NCBI GenBank assembly: GCA_030824495.1
Contig: JAVBXP010000039.1
Location: 1 to 64,000, forward strand
DNA from: a bacterium
GTDB taxonomy: Bacteria > Pseudomonadota > Alphaproteobacteria > Caulobacterales > Caulobacteraceae
Length of the DNA stretch: 64,000 nucleotides
Reading direction: 5' to 3'
Shown: positions 49,273 through 59,353 of the stretch, piece after piece
Layout: every line of letters begins with the position of its first letter
Numbering within the stretch: the stretch's first letter is position 1
Made by a program: the position numbers and the translations under genes
Notes under the pieces: model-generated
Seen by the model: the letters and a program-made list of their open reading frames with translations, nothing else
The model's database searches: none
What the model was told of the DNA's origin: nothing

Positions 49273-51495
49273 TTGGATTTCCGTGTGTTCCTCAGCGAAT
49301 TGAAGAAGCGCAACGTGGTCCGCGTGGCCGGCGTCTATACGGTCACGGCCTGGGGCGGCTTCCAGGTCGCCAGAACGATCTTCGAAACCCTCGATCTTCC
49401 CAAGTGGATATCTGCGCTGACCTTGATGCTGTTGGTGCTGGGCCTGCCTATCGCCGCGCTGGGGTCATGGGCTTTCGAGCTCGGTCCCGATGGGTCGATC
49501 CGGCGCACCAGCAAGTCGGAGAGCGATGGTCCCAAGCGGCGGCTGAACTGGATGGACTGGGGCGCCTTGGCGGCGATCGTCGCGGTCGCGGTGGTGCTGG
49601 TCGTCACAACGGTGGGTCTGATCGGATCCTTCGGGCGTGGCGGGGGATCGGGCCTGCAGATGGCGGCCTCCAGCAAGTCGGTGGCGGTGCTGCCGTTCGC
49701 GAGTTTCAGCGCCGCCGAGGATTCCGAATATTTCGCCGACGGACTGACCGAGGAGGTCACCAACAGCCTGGCCCAGGTGCCTGACCTGAAGGTCGCCGGG
49801 CGCACCTCGGCCTTCTATTTCAAGGGCAAGAACGAGGATGTGCGCGAGATCGGCAAGAAGCTGAACGTCGCCCACGTGGTCGAGGGCAGCGTCCGGCGGT
49901 CGGGCAACAAGCTGCGCGTCACCTGTCAGCTCATCAGCGTCAAGAACGGGTTCCACCTGTGGTCGGAGACCTATGACCGCACGATGGACGACGCATTCGC
50001 GATTCAGAGCGAGATTGCCGACGGGGTGGCCGAGGCGCTGAAGGCCGAGCTGCACGCCGGCAGTGACGGCGATCGGCAGGCGCGTGATCCGGAGGCCTAT
50101 CGGCTGGAAGTCGTCGCCAAGGGGCAGTTGAGGCGCAAGGGCAAGGACCAACTGCAGTCGGCGCAGGCGATCTACAAGCGGCTGATGGAGATGGAGCCCG
50201 ACAACGCCGACGTGCGTGCGGGCTATGCCTACGCCACCGCCTACCTGACCCAAAACTATCAGGAAGGCGACTACCATCAGTCGGTCCGCGACGCCGAGGC
50301 GCAGATCGCCAAGGCGCTGGAGCTGGATCCGAAGTCGTCCCAGGCCTATGTCGCCAAGGGGATGCTGAACGCCATCCAGTTCGTGCGGGAGGGAGAGCCG
50401 CGCTTCGAGATCGCCACGGAAGCGGCCTATCGCCGGGCCGTCGAACTGGCGCCCCGCAATCCCGAGGCCCTGAGCCTGCTGGGTGATTTCATCGCGCAGC
50501 CCAAGCCGGTGGAAGCCGTCGGCTATCTGCGCCGCGCGCTTGAGGTCGATCCGCTCGACCGGGTCGCCAACAACGCCCTGGCGGGGTCATTGGTCGCCAC
50601 CAACCGCCTGGACGAGGCCGAGCAGCGGTATCGGGCGAATGTGGAGCTGTTTCCGGAATTCGTGGATTCCAAAGAGCAACTCGCAACCCTGATGGTGGAG
50701 CGCGGGAAGCTGGATGAGGCCGCGACCTGGTACCGCTTGGCCGCCGCCCCGCAGACCGATCCGGCCGCGTCGCTGGCGCTGTCGAATGTGTACTACAACC
50801 TCGAAATGCCGATGGAGGCCCAGGAGGCGCTCCAGGGTTGGAAGGATCACCCGGTGGTCGGACCCGTCGCGCTCGCGATCAAGATGATCGTGGCCGGCGA
50901 CTATCCGGGATTGCTCGCGTTTTCGCAGGCCAGGTTGGTGGGGACGGAGCCAGATCCGATTTGGCAGGGCGGCGTCGCCCAGGCGGCCGCTTCGCTCGGC
51001 CAGTACGACGTGGCCCGCGAGCAGTTGGTCGCGATGTCGCCCGAGATGTTCGAGCCCGAGCCGAAGGTGTCGCCTCGTCTCGCCAACGAGGCGGCGGGCG
51101 CGGCCTTCGTCATCGAGCAGACCGGCGACCGAGGGCAGGCGCGGCGCATACTCCAGGCGCTGCTCAAGGTCACCGAGCCGAAGCCTGGGCTTCGTCAGAC
51201 GCAGGCGCGTCGGATCGCGCGCCTGAAGGCCTATGTCATGCTTGGCGACAAGGAGCGCGGCCTGGCCGAACTGCGCGGCGCCATCGATAGCGGCTATCGC
51301 CAGCTCTACGACCTGGACGGCTTCATGCGGCTTGATCGCCAACCCATGCTGCAGTCGTTGCGAAACGATCCCCAGTTTCAGGGCATGATCGCGGAGGTGC
51401 AGGCCGACAACGCCCGCATGCGGGCAGCCCTGCTGGCGCGGACTCCGCCCTCGCCGGGGCAGGGCGCCATCAGGACGGCCAGATCGGGAAATTAG
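49273..51495 (+). CDS. membrane-anchored TPR protein with FlgO/adenylate-cyclase-associated N-domain
   Basis: A 740-residue protein from a TTG at 49273 (GGGGGG upstream). The N-terminus RVFLSELKKRNVVRVAGVYTVTAW and two helices near residues 50-70 and 95-115 (GALAAIVAVAVVLVVTTVGLIG) anchor it in the membrane. Next is a domain KSVAVLPFASFSAAEDSEYFADGLTEEVTNSLAQVP through HVVEGSVRRSGNKLRVTCQLI, usually found after cyclase or HTH domains in TPR-type signalling proteins. From about residue 270 to 690 TPR units repeat (AQAIYKRLMEMEPDNADVRAGYAYA; AYRRAVELAPRNPEALSLLG). No enzymatic domain is seen. Probably a periplasmic scaffold or sensor. Confidence 0.85.
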   Translation: MDFRVFLSELKKRNVVRVAGVYTVTAWGGFQVARTIFETLDLPKWISALTLMLLVLGLPIAALGSWAFELGPDGSIRRTSKSESDGPKRRLNWMDWGALAAIVAVAVVLVVTTVGLIGSFGRGGGSGLQMAASSKSVAVLPFASFSAAEDSEYFADGLTEEVTNSLAQVPDLKVAGRTSAFYFKGKNEDVREIGKKLNVAHVVEGSVRRSGNKLRVTCQLISVKNGFHLWSETYDRTMDDAFAIQSEIADGVAEALKAELHAGSDGDRQARDPEAYRLEVVAKGQLRRKGKDQLQSAQAIYKRLMEMEPDNADVRAGYAYATAYLTQNYQEGDYHQSVRDAEAQIAKALELDPKSSQAYVAKGMLNAIQFVREGEPRFEIATEAAYRRAVELAPRNPEALSLLGDFIAQPKPVEAVGYLRRALEVDPLDRVANNALAGSLVATNRLDEAEQRYRANVELFPEFVDSKEQLATLMVERGKLDEAATWYRLAAAPQTDPAASLALSNVYYNLEMPMEAQEALQGWKDHPVVGPVALAIKMIVAGDYPGLLAFSQARLVGTEPDPIWQGGVAQAAASLGQYDVAREQLVAMSPEMFEPEPKVSPRLANEAAGAAFVIEQTGDRGQARRILQALLKVTEPKPGLRQTQARRIARLKAYVMLGDKERGLAELRGAIDSGYRQLYDLDGFMRLDRQPMLQSLRNDPQFQGMIAEVQADNARMRAALLARTPPSPGQGAIRTARSGN

Positions 51496-51542
51496 CGTGG
51501 CCGACCGAAGAATAGGGCTGGAAGCCCATCGGTCGATGGCTA

Positions 51543-52856
51543 TTGAGACGCCGTGCTCGGGCTTTCGTCTCCGGGGGGAGCGTTCTCATTTTCAAAGTAA
51601 CAGTTCTGTCGTCTGCGGTCGGAATTGCACCGGCGTTTGCGGGCGGCGTTTTGGCTTTCTGCGCGATCTCGCCCGCGCTGGCGTCTGAAACCTCGATCGC
51701 CCCTGGCCTCGCGTCGGTGAACGTGAACTGGGACAAGGGCGTGCCGGAGCTCTCAAGCCTGGATGGCCAGATCACCTTCCGGCCCAAGGGACGGATCATC
51801 CTCGATGTCGGCTCCACGACGGGTTCCAACCGCCCCGAGCGCAACCTGTCGGGTGACGAGTTTCGCACCCTGCGTCTCGGGTTCGAGGGCCGGGTGGGAA
51901 GCCACCTCGCCTACAGTTTTGAGAGCGACTTCGTGGACCACAAGGCGGTGGTGAAAGGGGCCTACGTGGCCTGGCGCGATCATTGGCGGACCAATGATGT
52001 CGAGTTCACCTTTGGCAACCGGCTGAGCGAACGGAGCCTGGAAGGGTCCAGCGGTTCGGATGGCGTGCCGTTCATGGAGCGAAATGCGGTCGCGTCGGCG
52101 ATCACGCCGCTGAAGGGGTTCTACGGCCTGGGCGTGATCGGCAAGGTCTATGGCCGCGACTGGCACTTGGCCACCCAGGTCGCGGGCGATGATCTTGGCA
52201 ATCGCGGCGTGGCGCGGGGTACGCTCACCTATCTGGCGCGGGGGCACTGGAACCCGGTCAAGACGCCGGACGCTACGCTGCATGTGGCGGCCTGGAGCTA
52301 TTACGAGGACTTCCCCGCCGATCTGATCAGCGTCTCGCGCAACAGCAGTTGGGGCGGTCACTTCAACGATCGGCTGCAGGTGCCGCTGGGCACGCTGCGA
52401 GATCCGCTGGACGGAACCGGCTACGGGCTGGAGTTTGGCGGGGTGGCGGGCCCGTCCTGGACCTTCCTGGAGGTCGGGCGGCGGGAGATCCATACGCGGA
52501 CTGATCATGTCGATATTGACGCCCTGGCGCTGTCAGCCGGCTGGATGATCACCGGCGAGGCGCCGTCCTATTCGTCGCGCGGCGGGACGCTGGGCAAGGT
52601 GCATCCCAGGGCGCCGTTGTCGAAGGGCGGCGCCGGCGCCTTTGAACTCGCGCTGCGCTACCAACTTCTGGACAACAGCGATGCGCCTAGCGGCGCGAAG
52701 GGGCGAGAGGCGACGGTCGGCGTCAATTGGCGCCTCGAAGAGTGGCTGCGCCTGATGGTCAATGTCAGCCACTGGGACATCGAGCACAAGGTCGGCAAGT
52801 TCGCTGGCAAGGATGCTGGCGACAGCCTGGCCGGGCGGCTGCAGGTGGCGTTCTAG
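51543..52856 (+). CDS. OprO/OprP-type porin
   Basis: About 437 residues from a TTG at 51543, the only start codon before the signal peptide. The N-terminus is unusual in having a basic RRRARAFVSGG ahead of the hydrophobic FKVTVLSSAVGIAPAFAGGVLAF...ALA. Mature motifs GRIILDVGSTTGSNRPERNLSGDEFRTLRLGFEGRVG, LAYSFESDFVDHKAVVKGAYVAWRD and LEGSSGSDGVPFMERNAVASAI match the phosphate-selective porin family (OprO/P). The end VGVNWRLEEWLRLMVNVSHWDIEHKV...LAGRLQVAF is the last strands. It forms an anion channel, possibly for phosphate or polyphosphate. Hairpins follow the stop codon. Confidence 0.88.
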   Translation: MRRRARAFVSGGSVLIFKVTVLSSAVGIAPAFAGGVLAFCAISPALASETSIAPGLASVNVNWDKGVPELSSLDGQITFRPKGRIILDVGSTTGSNRPERNLSGDEFRTLRLGFEGRVGSHLAYSFESDFVDHKAVVKGAYVAWRDHWRTNDVEFTFGNRLSERSLEGSSGSDGVPFMERNAVASAITPLKGFYGLGVIGKVYGRDWHLATQVAGDDLGNRGVARGTLTYLARGHWNPVKTPDATLHVAAWSYYEDFPADLISVSRNSSWGGHFNDRLQVPLGTLRDPLDGTGYGLEFGGVAGPSWTFLEVGRREIHTRTDHVDIDALALSAGWMITGEAPSYSSRGGTLGKVHPRAPLSKGGAGAFELALRYQLLDNSDAPSGAKGREATVGVNWRLEEWLRLMVNVSHWDIEHKVGKFAGKDAGDSLAGRLQVAF

Positions 52857-52907
52857 GAGTGCAAAGCACTCCTCATCCTCCGATCAGCCTTTGGCTGACG
52901 GGAGGAT
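52855..52907. terminator. two hairpins between convergent porin and P450 genes
   Basis: AGGAGTGC (52855-52862) / GCACTCCT (52866-52873) is a perfect 8-bp stem starting at the porin stop codon. ATCCTCC (52875-52881) and TCAGCC (52884-52889) pair with GGCTGA (52893-52898) and GGAGGAT (52901-52907) to form a second, longer hairpin. This probably ends transcription from both sides. Confidence 0.7.
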
Positions 52908-52924
52908 TACGAGGCGTGGTTAGC

Positions 52925-54199
52925 CTAGAGGCGGCTCGGGATCACTACTTGCAGGTTTTCATACCCCTTCACGAACGAGGAGGGGACGCGCTTGGGCTCG
53001 CCGACCACCTGGATGGTGGGGAAGCGCTTCAGGATCTCTTCCCAGAGGATCTTGAGCTGCAGTTCGGCCAGGCGGTTGCCGACGCAACGATGGATGCCGA
53101 AGCCGAAGGACAGATGCTGGCGGGCCCGTTCGCGGTCGATGATGTAAGCGTTCGGGTTCTCGATCACCTCGTCGTCGCGGTTGCCCGAGACGTACCACAT
53201 GATGACCTTGTCGCCCTTTTTGAGCTGCTTGCCGCCCAGTTCGGTGTCCTGGGTGACGGTGCGGCGCATGTGGGCCAGCGGGGTCTGCCAGCGGATGGTT
53301 TCCGACACCATCGAGGGGATCAGAGAGGGGTTGTCGCGCAGCTTGCGATATTGGTCGGGGAACTGGTTCAGGGCGACGACCGAGCCAGTCATGGTGTTGC
53401 GGGTGGTGTCGTTGCCGCCGACGATCAGCAGGATGAGGTTCCCGAGGTACTCCATCCGGTCCATGTTCCGGGTGGCCTCGCCATGCGCCAGCATCGAGAT
53501 CAGGTCGCCCTTCGGCGGGGCGTTGACCCGTTCGTTCCAGAGCCGCGTGAAGTAGTCCACGCACTCGAACAGCTCGGCCTGGCGTTCTCGTTCGACGACC
53601 TCAGGATCTTCGGAACTGAACAGGCCCGACTCCGGTCCGGCCGTCGCGACGTCCGACCAGCGGGTCAGCTTGCGACGCTCTTCCCAGGGGAAGTCGAACA
53701 GGGTGGCCAGCATCTGGGTGGTCAGTTCGATCGACACCTTGTCCACCCAGTCGAACTCCTCGCCGATCGGCAGGGCGTCGAGCGTGGCGCAGATGCGCTG
53801 GCGGATCAGCGGCTCAAGCTCGTGCAGGTTCGCGGGCGAGACGATCGGGCTGACGGTCTTGCGCTGGATGTCATGCTTGGGCGGGTCCATGGCGATGAAC
53901 ATCGGCATGGTGAAGTCTTCTTTGGGATCGAAGATCGTGATCGACGGCTCCGACGAGTAGACCTCGTGGTTGGTGTCGACGGTCATGATGTCGTTGTACT
54001 TGGTCACCGACCAATAGGGGCCGTCCTCGTGGCCGGTGGCGTTGTAGTGGACGGGGTCCTCTTTGCGCAGGCGCTCGAAGTAGGGCCACATGGTGTCGGT
54101 CCGGAAAAGGTCCGGATCGGCCACGTTGATTTCCTCAAGCGGCATGGCGTAGGCCTTCGCGCGCGCCTCGGCTTTGAGATCGATCGCACCATCGCTCAT
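52925..54199 (-). CDS. cytochrome P450, CYP153-like alkane/terpene hydroxylase
   Basis: A 424-residue P450. The ATG at 54199 has GGAGGAAG upstream. The heme motif FGFGIHRCVGNRLAE contains the axial Cys372. The I-helix reads LIVGGNDTTRNTMTG, and ETIRW is the ExxR motif. The segments MFIAMDPPKHDIQRKTVSP and FDWVDKVSIELTTQMLATLFDFP are highly typical of CYP153 (terminal hydroxylation of alkanes and fatty compounds) and its near relatives CYP125/142-like. The usual ferredoxin and reductase partners are not adjacent, so it must borrow electrons from elsewhere. It is divergent from an Old Yellow Enzyme gene across a 167-bp gap with a palindrome. Confidence 0.92.
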   Translation of the reverse strand: MSDGAIDLKAEARAKAYAMPLEEINVADPDLFRTDTMWPYFERLRKEDPVHYNATGHEDGPYWSVTKYNDIMTVDTNHEVYSSEPSITIFDPKEDFTMPMFIAMDPPKHDIQRKTVSPIVSPANLHELEPLIRQRICATLDALPIGEEFDWVDKVSIELTTQMLATLFDFPWEERRKLTRWSDVATAGPESGLFSSEDPEVVERERQAELFECVDYFTRLWNERVNAPPKGDLISMLAHGEATRNMDRMEYLGNLILLIVGGNDTTRNTMTGSVVALNQFPDQYRKLRDNPSLIPSMVSETIRWQTPLAHMRRTVTQDTELGGKQLKKGDKVIMWYVSGNRDDEVIENPNAYIIDRERARQHLSFGFGIHRCVGNRLAELQLKILWEEILKRFPTIQVVGEPKRVPSSFVKGYENLQVVIPSRL

Positions 54200-54311
54200 G
54201 ACAACTTCCTCCGCATCCAGGCCTTGAGTGACCACTGTTCACATTACAATGGCGCCGTATCGCCTTCAGGGGAAGTTACGGGTGTGCAACAGAAAATCTT
54301 AACTGACAAAG

Positions 54312-54321
54312 CGACCGGTCG
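54312..54321. promoter_or_regulatory. CGACCGGTCG palindrome in P450/OYE divergent promoter
   Basis: A perfect 10-bp palindrome, flanked by AGCGACCGGTCGTGCT, about 113 bp from the P450 start and 46 bp from the OYE start. It resembles a TetR-type operator. The regulator is not identified. Confidence 0.5.
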
Positions 54322-54366
54322 TGCTTATTTGAGGCTAGCGAACACTCGTTTGAATCCGGAGCGCCC

Positions 54367-55467
<1,101 letters not shown>

Positions 55468-55474
55468 AGCGGTT

Positions 55475-55610
55475 CCTCTCCCTCGGGAGAGGCTAGGTGA
55501 GGGGGCGGCTTGCCGCTCCTTCACGATCATCGCCGTTTGCTCGCCAGGCCGGATGTCGTCGCTGGCGCGCCGAACCCCTCACCTAACCTCTCCCCGCCAG
55601 CGGGGAGAGG
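55475..55610. repeat. 136-bp composite palindromic repeat (CCTCTCCC type)
   Basis: The left end has CCTCTCCC (55475-55482), TC, GGGAGAGG (55485-55492), then CTAGGTGAGGGG. The right end is the mirror: CCCCTCACCTAACCTCTCCCC with a hairpin CCTCTCCCCG (55587-55596) / CGGGGAGAGG (55601-55610). The two ends are inverted copies around about 75 bp. A close relative of the right end lies at 47-80 inside the 5-oxoprolinase gene. It sits between the convergent OYE and SMP-30 genes. Confidence 0.82.
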
Positions 55611-55623
55611 AATGAAGCGACCG

Positions 55624-56535
55624 CTAGGCGTTGAAGTTCAGCTTCAGCCCTGCGCGCGGCCAGGTCGTCTTGTAGAGCTTGCCGGTGGACGAGGCGGTGA
55701 TCCAGGCGGTCATCATGTCCGAGCCGCCGAAGCAGATGTTGGTCACGATCAGGTCCGGCACCGGATAGTGCTCGGTCGAGCCTGACGGATCGAAGGCGGT
55801 GATCCCGCCGTTGAGGATCGTCGCCACGCAGACCTTGCCCGACGCCTCGACGGCCAGGCTGTCGAGGAACTGCACGCCGGGCAGGTTGGCGACCGAGCGG
55901 CCGGCCCCAAAGCCCGCCTGCGGCGCCAGGACGCCGGGCTCGACGACGTCGAAGGCCCAGAGGCGGCCGAGCTGGGTGTCGGCGAGGTAGACCGTCTTTT
56001 CGTCGGGCGAGAGGCCCACGCCGTTGGGCGAGATCAGATGGTCGCGCTGGCGGCTGACATGGCTGCCGTCGATCTTGGCGTAGTAGAGCGCGCCGAACTT
56101 GCGGCCTTCGGGCGTCGAGCAGCCGTGGTCGGAGAACCAGAAGCCGCCCTGCTTATCGAACACCAAGTCGTTGGGCCCGACGAAGGGCCGGCCGTCACAG
56201 GTTTCGTAGAGGGTCTTGAGCTCGCCGGTCGCCGGGTCGAAGCGCTGGATGTAGCCGCCCTTGTGGGTGTCGGGCGTAGGGCCTGGAATGGTCAGGCCGT
56301 CCTGCTGGGGCCAGGTGAAGGAGCCGCCGTTGTTGGTGATGTAGATCGCGCCGTCCGGCCCGATGGCCGCGCCGTTCGGGCCGCCGCCGGTCTCGACCAC
56401 GGTCTCCTTGCGGCCGTCCGGATAGACCCGGGTCAGGCGCTGGCCCTTGATCTCGGTGAGGATCACCGAACCGTCGGCCATGGCGATCGGGCCTTCCGGA
56501 AACTCGAAGCCCTCGGCGACTAGCTGCATGTCCAT
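55624..56535 (-). CDS. SMP-30/gluconolactonase family protein
   Basis: A 303-residue six-bladed beta-propeller hydrolase. I start at the ATG at 56535 (MDMQLVAEGF) because GGGAG lies six bases ahead; an ATG at 56541 is too close to that site. Family motifs: EFPEGPIAMADGSVILTE with a metal-ligand Glu, GGGPNGAAIGPDGAIYITNNGG, GPNDLVFDKQGGFWFSDHG, and SPNGVGLSPDEKTVYLADT. The Asn/Asp/Glu set is that of calcium/zinc-binding lactonases. It probably opens a sugar- or pathway-derived lactone. Convergent with the OYE gene. Confidence 0.92.
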   Translation of the reverse strand: MDMQLVAEGFEFPEGPIAMADGSVILTEIKGQRLTRVYPDGRKETVVETGGGPNGAAIGPDGAIYITNNGGSFTWPQQDGLTIPGPTPDTHKGGYIQRFDPATGELKTLYETCDGRPFVGPNDLVFDKQGGFWFSDHGCSTPEGRKFGALYYAKIDGSHVSRQRDHLISPNGVGLSPDEKTVYLADTQLGRLWAFDVVEPGVLAPQAGFGAGRSVANLPGVQFLDSLAVEASGKVCVATILNGGITAFDPSGSTEHYPVPDLIVTNICFGGSDMMTAWITASSTGKLYKTTWPRAGLKLNFNA

Positions 56536-56664
56536 GGTCATCTCCCTGGCGGTTCGCCGCACGGATCGGCGGCGTTTGGGAGCGACTATGACCGATCAGC
56601 GCCGTTGCGACAGCCGGAATTTAAACAACCGTTCGCCTTCCGTTGCGGCAGGCCGAGCGCGGGA

Positions 56665-57183
56665 CTAGCGGCGCTCCAGCACCCGGAAGGTGAAGGCGTA
56701 CTCGTCGTCAGGCCCCGCGGGATGTTCCTCGCGGCGGACTTCGGTCCAGCGACTTTCATCGATTGGCGAGAGCATCACGTCGCCCTCCACCTCGGCGTCG
56801 ACCTCGGTCAGGTAAAGCCGCTTGGCACGGGGCAGGGCGAGTTCGAACATTGAGGCGCCGCCAATCACGCAATACTCGTCTCGGCCGTCTTCCTCGGCTT
56901 GTTCGCGGGCGATGGCGACCGCCTCAGCAAACTCGTCGCAGACCACGGCTTGCTTGGGTTCGAACGAGCCGTCCTTGGAGATCACGATGTTGGTGCGGCC
57001 GATCAGGGGCTTCTTGGGCAAGCTGTCCCAAGTCTTGCGGCCCATGATCACCGGCTTGCCCATGGTCATGGCGCGGAAGATCGCCATGTCCGATTTCAGT
57101 CGCCAGGGCAGGCCGCCGTCGCGTCCGATGACGCCGTTGCGGGAGCGGGCGATGGGGCCGGCGGTGAGAATAGGGGAGGTCAT
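56665..57183 (-). CDS. folA: dihydrofolate reductase
   Basis: A 172-residue DHFR using NADPH to regenerate tetrahydrofolate for thymidylate synthesis. GVIGRDGGLPWRLKSDMAIFRAMTMG gives the Met20-type loop, the PWRLKSD segment with the substrate-binding Asp, and the start of the next helix. GRKTWDSLPKKPLIGRTNIVISKD binds NADPH and folate. VIGGASMFELALPRAKRLYLTEVDAEVEGD is the C-terminal signature. Length is normal. It lies after a two-component pair on the same strand, with thyA upstream of that; thyA and folA are next to each other in many relatives. Confidence 0.96.
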   Translation of the reverse strand: MTSPILTAGPIARSRNGVIGRDGGLPWRLKSDMAIFRAMTMGKPVIMGRKTWDSLPKKPLIGRTNIVISKDGSFEPKQAVVCDEFAEAVAIAREQAEEDGRDEYCVIGGASMFELALPRAKRLYLTEVDAEVEGDVMLSPIDESRWTEVRREEHPAGPDDEYAFTFRVLERR

Positions 57184-57202
57184 GATCGCCTCTTAGCAGC
57201 TT

Positions 57203-58564
57203 CTAGCCATGGTCTGCCAAGTCGATCACCACGCGAAGCCCAGGGTCGGCGTCCTGCAGGTCGAGCGATCCGCCGTGCAGCTTGGCGCAGGCCGCTACGA
57301 TAGCCAGGCCAAGGCCGCCGCCGGGGGCCGAACGGGCGGCGTCCAGCCGTACGAAACGCTCGCGTACCCGGCCGCGGTGCTCGAGGGGGATGCCCGGGCC
57401 GGAATCGGCGACGACGATCTTCACGCGGCCTGGCGTCCGTTCGAGGAGCAGCCGGATCACGGCGCCCTCGCCGGCATAGAGGGCGGCGTTGTGCAGCAGG
57501 TTGCCGACCGCCTGGCGCAGGATCAGTTCGTGGGCGTTGATGACGACCGGCTCCGATGGGGTCGAGGTCATCAGCGCCTGGCCGGCGTCCTCGATCATCG
57601 GGGCGAAGAGCTCGCCGATTTCGCTGACCAGCGTGGTCAGGTCCACCGGCGCCATCATTTCGCGCGAGAGGCCGGCCTCGGCGCGGGCGATGTCCATCAG
57701 CGCCGAGAGCGTGGCGAGGGAGCGGTCGGCCTCGGCATGGGCCAACTCGATGGCGTCCAGACGGGTGCGCTCGTCCACGCCGGGCTCCATCGCGCGGGCG
57801 AGATCAGCGCGCATGCGGGTCAGGGGCGAGCGCAGGTCGTGGGCCAGGCTGTCGGTGACGGTCCGCATGCCGGTCATCAGCTCCTCGATCCGGTCGAGCA
57901 TACCGTTCATCGCCTCGCCCAGGCGGTCGAAGACGTCGCCTTTCGGGTGGGTCTCGGTGCGGGCCGAGAGGTCGCCCTCGGCGATGCGGCCCGCAGTGGC
58001 GGCCAGGGTCTCCATCCGGCTTAGCAGCAGGCGGTTGAGCCAGAGGGCGGCCAGGAGCACCACCCCCACCCCGGCCAGCAGGGCGACCCCGCCGCTGGCG
58101 ACCAGGGCGCGCTGGAAGGCGATGCGCTCGCCGATGTCTTCGTAGACCACCAGCGTGCCGCCGACCGAGAGCGGCTGGACCAGCACCCGCCAGGGCGTGT
58201 CGCGTCCCTCCGTCAGGATCTTCAGCTTCGCCGCGCCCGAGGCGGGCAGGCGCTCGGCGCCCGCCAACCGCGCGCCGCCCAGCAGTTGGCCGTCTTCAGC
58301 GTAGAGCGCGTAGCGGAACGCGCCGCCTGGATCAGTGCGCTCGCGCAGGTCCAGGGCGCGGGCGAGCGGGGCGACGCCCTCCTCATGCGCGAAGGCCACG
58401 AAATAGTCGCGGGCGGCGGTGGCGACGGCCTGTTGCCGCTCGGCGATGATCGCTTCGCCGATCCGGTCGATCATCAGCAGGCCGACGGCCAGAGCCGAGA
58501 GCGCCACGGCGAGCATGACGAAGATCACGGCGCCGGGCCGCAGTCTGGATCGCACGGGCGTCAT
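57203..58564 (-). CDS. sensor histidine kinase
   Basis: A 453-residue membrane kinase. Helix 1 (GAVIFVMLAVALSALAVGLLMI, about residues 11-32), a periplasmic sensor of about 120 residues, helix 2 near 157-175 (SGGVALLAGVGVVLLAALWL), then HAMP (RMETLAATAGRIAEGDLSAR). The HisKA box has the phospho-His in SLAHDLRSPLTRMR. The ATPase N, G1 and G2 boxes appear in LRQAVGNLLHNA, DSGPGIP and GGGLGLAI. It overlaps its partner regulator by 4 bases (ATGA). The ligand is unknown. It resembles the QseC/CusS-like EnvZ class by layout. Confidence 0.94.
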   Translation of the reverse strand: MTPVRSRLRPGAVIFVMLAVALSALAVGLLMIDRIGEAIIAERQQAVATAARDYFVAFAHEEGVAPLARALDLRERTDPGGAFRYALYAEDGQLLGGARLAGAERLPASGAAKLKILTEGRDTPWRVLVQPLSVGGTLVVYEDIGERIAFQRALVASGGVALLAGVGVVLLAALWLNRLLLSRMETLAATAGRIAEGDLSARTETHPKGDVFDRLGEAMNGMLDRIEELMTGMRTVTDSLAHDLRSPLTRMRADLARAMEPGVDERTRLDAIELAHAEADRSLATLSALMDIARAEAGLSREMMAPVDLTTLVSEIGELFAPMIEDAGQALMTSTPSEPVVINAHELILRQAVGNLLHNAALYAGEGAVIRLLLERTPGRVKIVVADSGPGIPLEHRGRVRERFVRLDAARSAPGGGLGLAIVAACAKLHGGSLDLQDADPGLRVVIDLADHG

Positions 58565-59244
58565 GGTTCCAGGGATAGCCGGTATCCGGTTCCGCGCAGG
58601 GTGTGCAGCAGCGGTTGGGCGAAGCCGTCGTCGATCTTCTTGCGCAGGCGGCTGATGTGGGTGTCGACGACGCTGGTGTGCGGATCGAACCGATAGTCCC
58701 AGACCTGTTCCAGCAGCATCGTGCGGGTGACGACGCGGTCCTTGTGGCGCAGCAGGTACTCGAGCAGCTTGAACTCGCGAGGCAGCAGGTCGAGGGGGCG
58801 GCCGGCGCGGCTCACCCGGCGGGTCAGGAGATCGACCACAAGATCGCCGCAGGCAAGCTGGGTCTCGACCTCCGGCCCGGTTCGCCGCCGCAACAGGTTC
58901 TCCAGCCGGGCCGAGAGCTCTGAATAGCCGAAGGGCTTGGTGAGATAGTCGTCGCCGCCGGCGCGCAGGCCGGTGACACGTTCGTCCAGGTGACTGAGGG
59001 CGCTGAGGAACAGGATAGGGGTGGGGATCGAGGCCGCACGCAGCGCCTTCACGACACTCAGGCCGTCCATTCCGGGGATCATGCGATCCATGACGATGGC
59101 GTCGAATTCCGAGCCCGACGCCGCGTAGAAGCCGTCGCGGCCGTCGGCCATATGTTCGACGGTGTAGCCCTCCTCACGAAGTCCCTTGAGGATGTAGTCC
59201 GCCGTCTCGGCGTCGTCCTCGACCAGCAGGATGCGGCGGCTCAT
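58561..59244 (-). CDS. OmpR-family response regulator
   Basis: A 227-residue regulator. The receiver domain (1-115) has the acidic pair in LLVEDD, phospho-acceptor Asp53 in DAIVMDRMIPG, and Lys in YLTKPFG. The winged HTH (about 130-227) has LPREFKLLEYLLRHKDRVVTRTMLLEQVWDYRFDPHTSVVDTHISRLRKKI. It is coupled to the kinase downstream by an overlapping start. A strong hairpin upstream of it separates it from the PsiF-like gene. Confidence 0.95.
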   Translation of the reverse strand: MSRRILLVEDDAETADYILKGLREEGYTVEHMADGRDGFYAASGSEFDAIVMDRMIPGMDGLSVVKALRAASIPTPILFLSALSHLDERVTGLRAGGDDYLTKPFGYSELSARLENLLRRRTGPEVETQLACGDLVVDLLTRRVSRAGRPLDLLPREFKLLEYLLRHKDRVVTRTMLLEQVWDYRFDPHTSVVDTHISRLRKKIDDGFAQPLLHTLRGTGYRLSLEP

Positions 59245-59305
59245 GGGGCCTTCCTAACGTTAGGTCTGCTGAAGATGGGCCTCTTTCGCTCGCGATCCAA
59301 ATGGC

Positions 59306-59339
59306 GATCGGGCGGCCGCGGGAGACCGGCCGCCCGATC
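59306..59339 (-). terminator. 12-bp hairpin downstream of the PsiF-like gene
   Basis: GATCGGGCGGCC (59306-59317) and GGCCGCCCGATC (59328-59339) form a perfect 12-bp stem with a 10-nt loop, 14 bases after the stop of the minus-strand gene. No T-run is visible, but its position between that gene and the regulator gene suggests a transcript end or RNA-processing hairpin. Confidence 0.72.
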
Positions 59340-59353
59340 TTGCCAGCGCCGAC

